Source of the DNA: Rhizobium sp. BG4
GTDB lineage: Bacteria > Pseudomonadota > Alphaproteobacteria > Rhizobiales > Rhizobiaceae
Reading direction: 5' to 3'
Assembly (NCBI RefSeq): GCF_016864575.1
Contig: NZ_CP044126.1
Span: forward strand, 1,116,001 to 1,180,000
DNA: 64,000 bases
Shown: positions 61,002 through 64,000 of the stretch, piece after piece
How positions within the stretch are numbered: position 1 is the first letter of the stretch
How the letters are laid out: each line of letters opens with the position of its first letter
Program-made: the position numbers and the translations under genes
Notes under the pieces: generated by a model
Told to the model about the DNA's origin: nothing
The model's database searches: none
Seen by the model: only the letters and a program-made list of their open reading frames with translations

Positions 61002-61787
61002 ATGGCATCCGATACGCATGGCAAGTTCATCTGGTGCGAGCTGATGACGCCCGATCCGGCGGCAGCTGCAAAATTCTACGGTTCGGTCGTCGGCTGGGCG
61101 ACCAAGGAAATGCCGATGGGCGAGATGGGCGTCTATACCATCTTCGAGGCCAATGGCCGCGGCGTCGCCGGCATGATGCAGTTTCCGGCCGAGCTCGAAG
61201 GGCAGGGCATCCCGCCCAACTGGACGGGCTATGTCGCGGTCGACGATGTCGATCAGTCGGCCCGGGATTTCGCCGCCAATGGCGGCAGCGTCCGCCGCCC
61301 ACCCGAGGATATCCCGACCATCGGCCGTTTCGCCGTGGTCGCTGACCCGAGCGATGCCGTTCTCTGCATCATGACGCCGTTCCCGATGGAGAATGACGAC
61401 GGCTGGCGGCCGGACATGGCGACACCCGGCCATGTCGGCTGGCACGAACTGATGTCCGGCGACTGGCAGCAGGCCTTCGATTTCTATGGGAAGATCTTCG
61501 GCTGGACCAAGGATCACGACTTCGACATGGGCGAAATGGGCACTTATCGCATCTTCGCCGAACACGGAAAGCAGACCGGCGGCATGATGACCAAGCCGGC
61601 CGACATGCCGGTGACTTACTGGGCCTATTACTTCAACGTGCCCGAAATCGACAGTGCGATCGAGCGCGTTACATCGGGAGGCGGCAAGATCGTCTTTGGT
61701 CCGATGGAGGTTCCGGGTGGCAGCTGGGTGATCAACGGCATCGATCCGCAGGGGGCCTATTTCTGCCTCGTGGCACCCAGGCGCTGA
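61002..61787 (+). CDS. VOC-family protein, two-domain (glyoxalase-like)
   Basis: This is a 261-residue protein of two vicinal-oxygen-chelate modules: KFIWCELMTPDPAAAAKFYG at the start and VGWHELMSGDWQQAFDFYGK near residue 140 each carry the first-strand ligand and helix. Repeat halves resemble each other in GEMGVYTIFE and GEMGTYRIFA. This type is often annotated as a hydroxylase-like PhzB/27-kDa antigen Cfp30B homologue. Last gene before the adhesin leader. Substrate unknown. Confidence 0.84.
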   Translation: MASDTHGKFIWCELMTPDPAAAAKFYGSVVGWATKEMPMGEMGVYTIFEANGRGVAGMMQFPAELEGQGIPPNWTGYVAVDDVDQSARDFAANGGSVRRPPEDIPTIGRFAVVADPSDAVLCIMTPFPMENDDGWRPDMATPGHVGWHELMSGDWQQAFDFYGKIFGWTKDHDFDMGEMGTYRIFAEHGKQTGGMMTKPADMPVTYWAYYFNVPEIDSAIERVTSGGGKIVFGPMEVPGGSWVINGIDPQGAYFCLVAPRR

Positions 61788-62087
61788 CCTCGTAACAAGG
61801 GGTGCCCGGCGACCTCCTAAAACCCCGAATCGACGCCTCTCAAGGTTAACGGCGGCTCCCGAAAACAGGGGGCGCCGTTAACCGTTTTGGGGTCCAAAAC
61901 CCCTTGCTACTTCCTTAATTTTATTCAAATTTTAGCGTTCTGACCCCAAAAGGCCTTTCCAAGGTTAACTGTCCCTGAACATTTTTGGGTGGAAGCATAA
62001 TCGGCTATATCTTGGTGGTTAAGGAAGTATTGCAATTCGACGGCCCGCGTAATTGATTGCACCTCAATTGTTCATTGGGGTACTGTC
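61788..62087. promoter_or_regulatory. Adhesin leader with several inverted repeats
   Basis: 300 bp without a gene. It contains GGTTAACGGCG (61844-61854) with its exact complement CGCCGTTAACC (61873-61883), GTTTTGG-GGT-CCAAAAC (61884-61900), and a pair TACTTCCTTAA (61908-61918) / TTAAGGAAGTA (62019-62029) separated by 100 bases. AAGGTTAAC occurs twice (61842-61850 and about 61971). AT-rich DNA between 61916 and 61942 may hold a promoter. A ribosome-site GGGG precedes the adhesin ATG. Confidence 0.55.
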
Positions 62088-64000
62088 ATGTCTATCGAAG
62101 ATCTGCGCAATTCGAACGTTGATGGCGATCACGCCTCCCACGAGATGATCTCGGACGTTCACGAAACTGCAGGACGCGAAGATGCCAAGCTTCCTGAGGT
62201 CGAGCGCGTCGAGCTCGCCCAGGCGCAGAGCACGCCGCAGGTAACCGATCAGACCCAGGGTGGCGAGCAGTCGCCGAAGACCGACCGCGTCGAAGCCGCC
62301 CCGCCGGCTCCGCAGGCCGCCGCCAACCCGAACGAGATTGTTCCGGATCAGAACAACGTGGCGCATCTGGCCGCCAACGTTTCGCTCGACGATATCCGCA
62401 TTGAGGGTGCCAATCTGGTACTCGTCCAGCCCGACGGCACCGAGATCGTCATCGTCAACGGCGCAGCCCACGTCCCGACCTTCCTGCTCGGCGACGTCGA
62501 ACTGCCCCGCGACACCGTCATCGCCGCGCTGAACGACAGCCACATCAACGTAGCCGCCGGCCCCGACGGCGGCGACAGCGCATCCGCCGCAGCCCCGAGC
62601 TCCGGCGCCGAATTCCAGGACACCACCCCCGGCGGCGACGATGCGCCGACGGAGCTGGCGGCGCTGCTGGCCGATACGCAGCAGCTGGATGGTGGGCCTG
62701 GTGGCAATGAAGAGCTTTTCAATGGCAAGCCGTTCATCATCCCGTCGGGTCCGTTCGGTCTTGCTGAAACGACGACCGAAGGTGACGTCTTCAAGGAGCT
62801 GGTGCTTGAAGGTACGCTCGGCTTCAACGGCGGCAAGGACGTCGGCACGATCACCTCGATCGCGTTCAAGGGCGCTGTCGATGTTGATGGCCAGGACGAT
62901 GGTGCTGATGTGCCGACCGGGCTGAAGTCTGGTGGTCACGATGTCACGATCACCGTCAACGGCCTGACGATCACCGGTACGATCCAGGTTACGACGATCG
63001 TTGATGGCCAGGAGACGACGAAAACCGAGACTGTTTTCCAGTTGACGGTTACCAATGCAGCCACCGGCGCGTTCACCTACACGCAGTCGCTGCCGCTTGA
63101 TCATCCGGATCATGGCCAGACTGGCGCCGACGATCGCCTGAGCCTCGACTTCAGCTACACGGTCACCGACAAGGACGGCGATAGCGCGACAGGCAGCGTT
63201 TCGGTTGTTGTCGCCGATGATGCTCCGACCGCGCATGATGTCACCGCGGGAATGACCGAAAACCAGGGTGCCGGAAACGACGAAGGCGCTGGTTTCACGG
63301 TAAGCCTTTCTGACGGCAAGGATTTCACCTTCGGTGCCGACGGCGGCTCGATCGCCTTTCATGCGCCGACGGTTACCGATGCGCCTGAAGGCGTCAAGCT
63401 CGGTCTGCCGGAGATCCAGGTAGGCAAGGACGGTCAGTCCATCACCATCATCCCGGGCACGGCGTTTGATGCTCTGGCCAAGGGCGAGACGGCGCTCCTG
63501 CACATTTCCTACACCGTTACGGATGGCGACGGCGACACCGTCACCAAGGAGATCGCAGTTACGGTCACTGGCACAAACGATGACGCTGCCTTCTCGGTCG
63601 TTCCCGAAGTGAACACCGATGTCGGTGCAGTCGTCGAAGACGCGACGCAGCCTACGGAAGAATCGGCAGCCGTCGAAAAGACTTCGGGCACGCTTTCCTT
63701 TAGCGACGTCGATGTTCATGACACCCACACGGTCACCGTTGCTGCTCCGGAAGGGGCTGTCGGCACGCTGACCGCTGTCGTTACCAACGACACCACCAAC
63801 GGCGGCGCTGGCAAGGTCACTTGGAGCTACCAGGTCGACGACAGCAAGATTCAATATCTCGGTGCTGGCGAGACCAAGGAAGAAACCTTCACGATCCAGC
63901 TCAACGATGGCACCAGCATCGTTGAGAAGACGGTGACCATCACCATCACCGGCACGAACGATGATGCGATCATCTCCGTGACGCCGGACATTGATTCCGT
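62088..64000 (+). CDS. VCBS-repeat large adhesin / RTX-type surface protein (partial)
   Basis: The frame from ATG 62088 (MSIEDLRNSNVDGDHASHEM) is open to the window end, so at least 637 residues are here. An N-terminal module without Sec signal contains LVLVQPDGTEIVIVNGAAHV then PTFLLGDVELP, as in T1SS-secreted adhesins with a retention region. A Gly/Asp-rich linker and VCBS/cadherin-like repeats follow: SYTVTDKDGDSATGSVSV, SYTVTDGDGDTVTKEIAV with VTVTGTNDDA, then TITITGTNDDAI. DGDGD-type loops suggest Ca2+ binding. It is expected to be exported by a type I system encoded elsewhere and to act in attachment or biofilm. Confidence 0.88.
   Translation, partial: MSIEDLRNSNVDGDHASHEMISDVHETAGREDAKLPEVERVELAQAQSTPQVTDQTQGGEQSPKTDRVEAAPPAPQAAANPNEIVPDQNNVAHLAANVSLDDIRIEGANLVLVQPDGTEIVIVNGAAHVPTFLLGDVELPRDTVIAALNDSHINVAAGPDGGDSASAAAPSSGAEFQDTTPGGDDAPTELAALLADTQQLDGGPGGNEELFNGKPFIIPSGPFGLAETTTEGDVFKELVLEGTLGFNGGKDVGTITSIAFKGAVDVDGQDDGADVPTGLKSGGHDVTITVNGLTITGTIQVTTIVDGQETTKTETVFQLTVTNAATGAFTYTQSLPLDHPDHGQTGADDRLSLDFSYTVTDKDGDSATGSVSVVVADDAPTAHDVTAGMTENQGAGNDEGAGFTVSLSDGKDFTFGADGGSIAFHAPTVTDAPEGVKLGLPEIQVGKDGQSITIIPGTAFDALAKGETALLHISYTVTDGDGDTVTKEIAVTVTGTNDDAAFSVVPEVNTDVGAVVEDATQPTEESAAVEKTSGTLSFSDVDVHDTHTVTVAAPEGAVGTLTAVVTNDTTNGGAGKVTWSYQVDDSKIQYLGAGETKEETFTIQLNDGTSIVEKTVTITITGTNDDAIISVTPDIDS

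Noticed and set aside
62064-63854. 596-residue minus-strand frame at the window end
   Set aside because: The plus frame reads as VCBS repeats with correct motifs; the minus frame is its mirror and has no recognisable domain.
1-64000. tRNA or rRNA genes, insertion sequences, prophage
   Set aside because: No cloverleaf-like intergenic sequence, transposase, integrase or phage structural motif was seen in any gap or frame.

Overview
The window looks like a piece of the chromosome of a Rhizobium (R. leguminosarum / R. etli type) or a close alphaproteobacterial relative. It is GC-rich and densely packed. It carries RirA-type iron boxes (TGA-N9-TCA), a general-stress promoter of the sigma-EcfG type, a RIME-like intergenic palindrome, many solute transporters and many one-component regulators. 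No rRNA, tRNA, CRISPR array, insertion sequence or phage gene was recognised.

Layout. 1-3043 (minus) is a branched-chain-amino-acid-type ABC transporter: livM partial, livH, and a substrate-binding gene broken by a frameshift. It diverges from a small sugar-acid/lactone operon at 3190-6053 (two aldo/keto reductases and a lactonase-type amidohydrolase). 6090-9974 (minus) is a ferric-iron ABC transporter, and 14779-16923 is a TonB-dependent siderophore receptor; both have an iron box in front. Between them lie an Fsr-type efflux pump, methylmalonyl-CoA mutase and a LysR regulator. 16974-20892 holds an NmrA-like oxidoreductase broken by a stop codon, its divergent TetR regulator, a 53-residue membrane protein, a fumarylacetoacetate-hydrolase-family enzyme behind a perfect 16-bp palindrome, a VOC protein and a DUF2934 protein. 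20975-25103 encodes a three-heme cytochrome c plus a two-subunit molybdenum hydroxylase behind a strong sigma-EcfG promoter match. A second DUF2934 gene and an ECF sigma factor follow.

26074-31146 is the most unusual gene: a protein of about 1,690 residues made almost entirely of octapeptides, [S/T]-x-x-Q-[I/V]-x-x-[L/F/M], arranged in a 136-residue (exactly 408-bp) super-repeat. I know of no described family for it. Two Crp/Fnr paralogues, a metallophosphoesterase overlapping a nucleotidyltransferase, a GGDEF protein with a degraded EAL domain and a CNNM/CBS protein follow.

38571-41200 is a compact phospholipid operon (PlsC-like, CdsA-like, small membrane protein, CDP-alcohol phosphatidyltransferase with a variant motif). 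41286-45547 groups a GntR regulator, a DapA-family enzyme, a DpkA-type imino-acid reductase and an M20 amidohydrolase, which suggests amino/imino-acid catabolism. 46177-49880 has an EamA transporter and an EmrAB-type pump. 50079-53025 has two Gfo/Idh dehydrogenases and a frameshifted GntR regulator. 53105-56744 has a cell-wall hydrolase and a LysR/MFS divergent pair. 56776-61787 is a stress and detoxification stretch: OhrR/Ohr, a RES-Xre toxin-antitoxin pair, MarR, DUF899, DUF1579 and VOC genes. The window ends inside a large VCBS-repeat adhesin (62088 onward), preceded by an elaborate set of inverted repeats.

Three genes (1833-3043, 16974-17855, 52256-53025) are broken by a single-base event. 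Two of these are one-base losses in G runs, so sequencing error and real mutation are both possible. All family assignments come from reading the translations; no database search was run.
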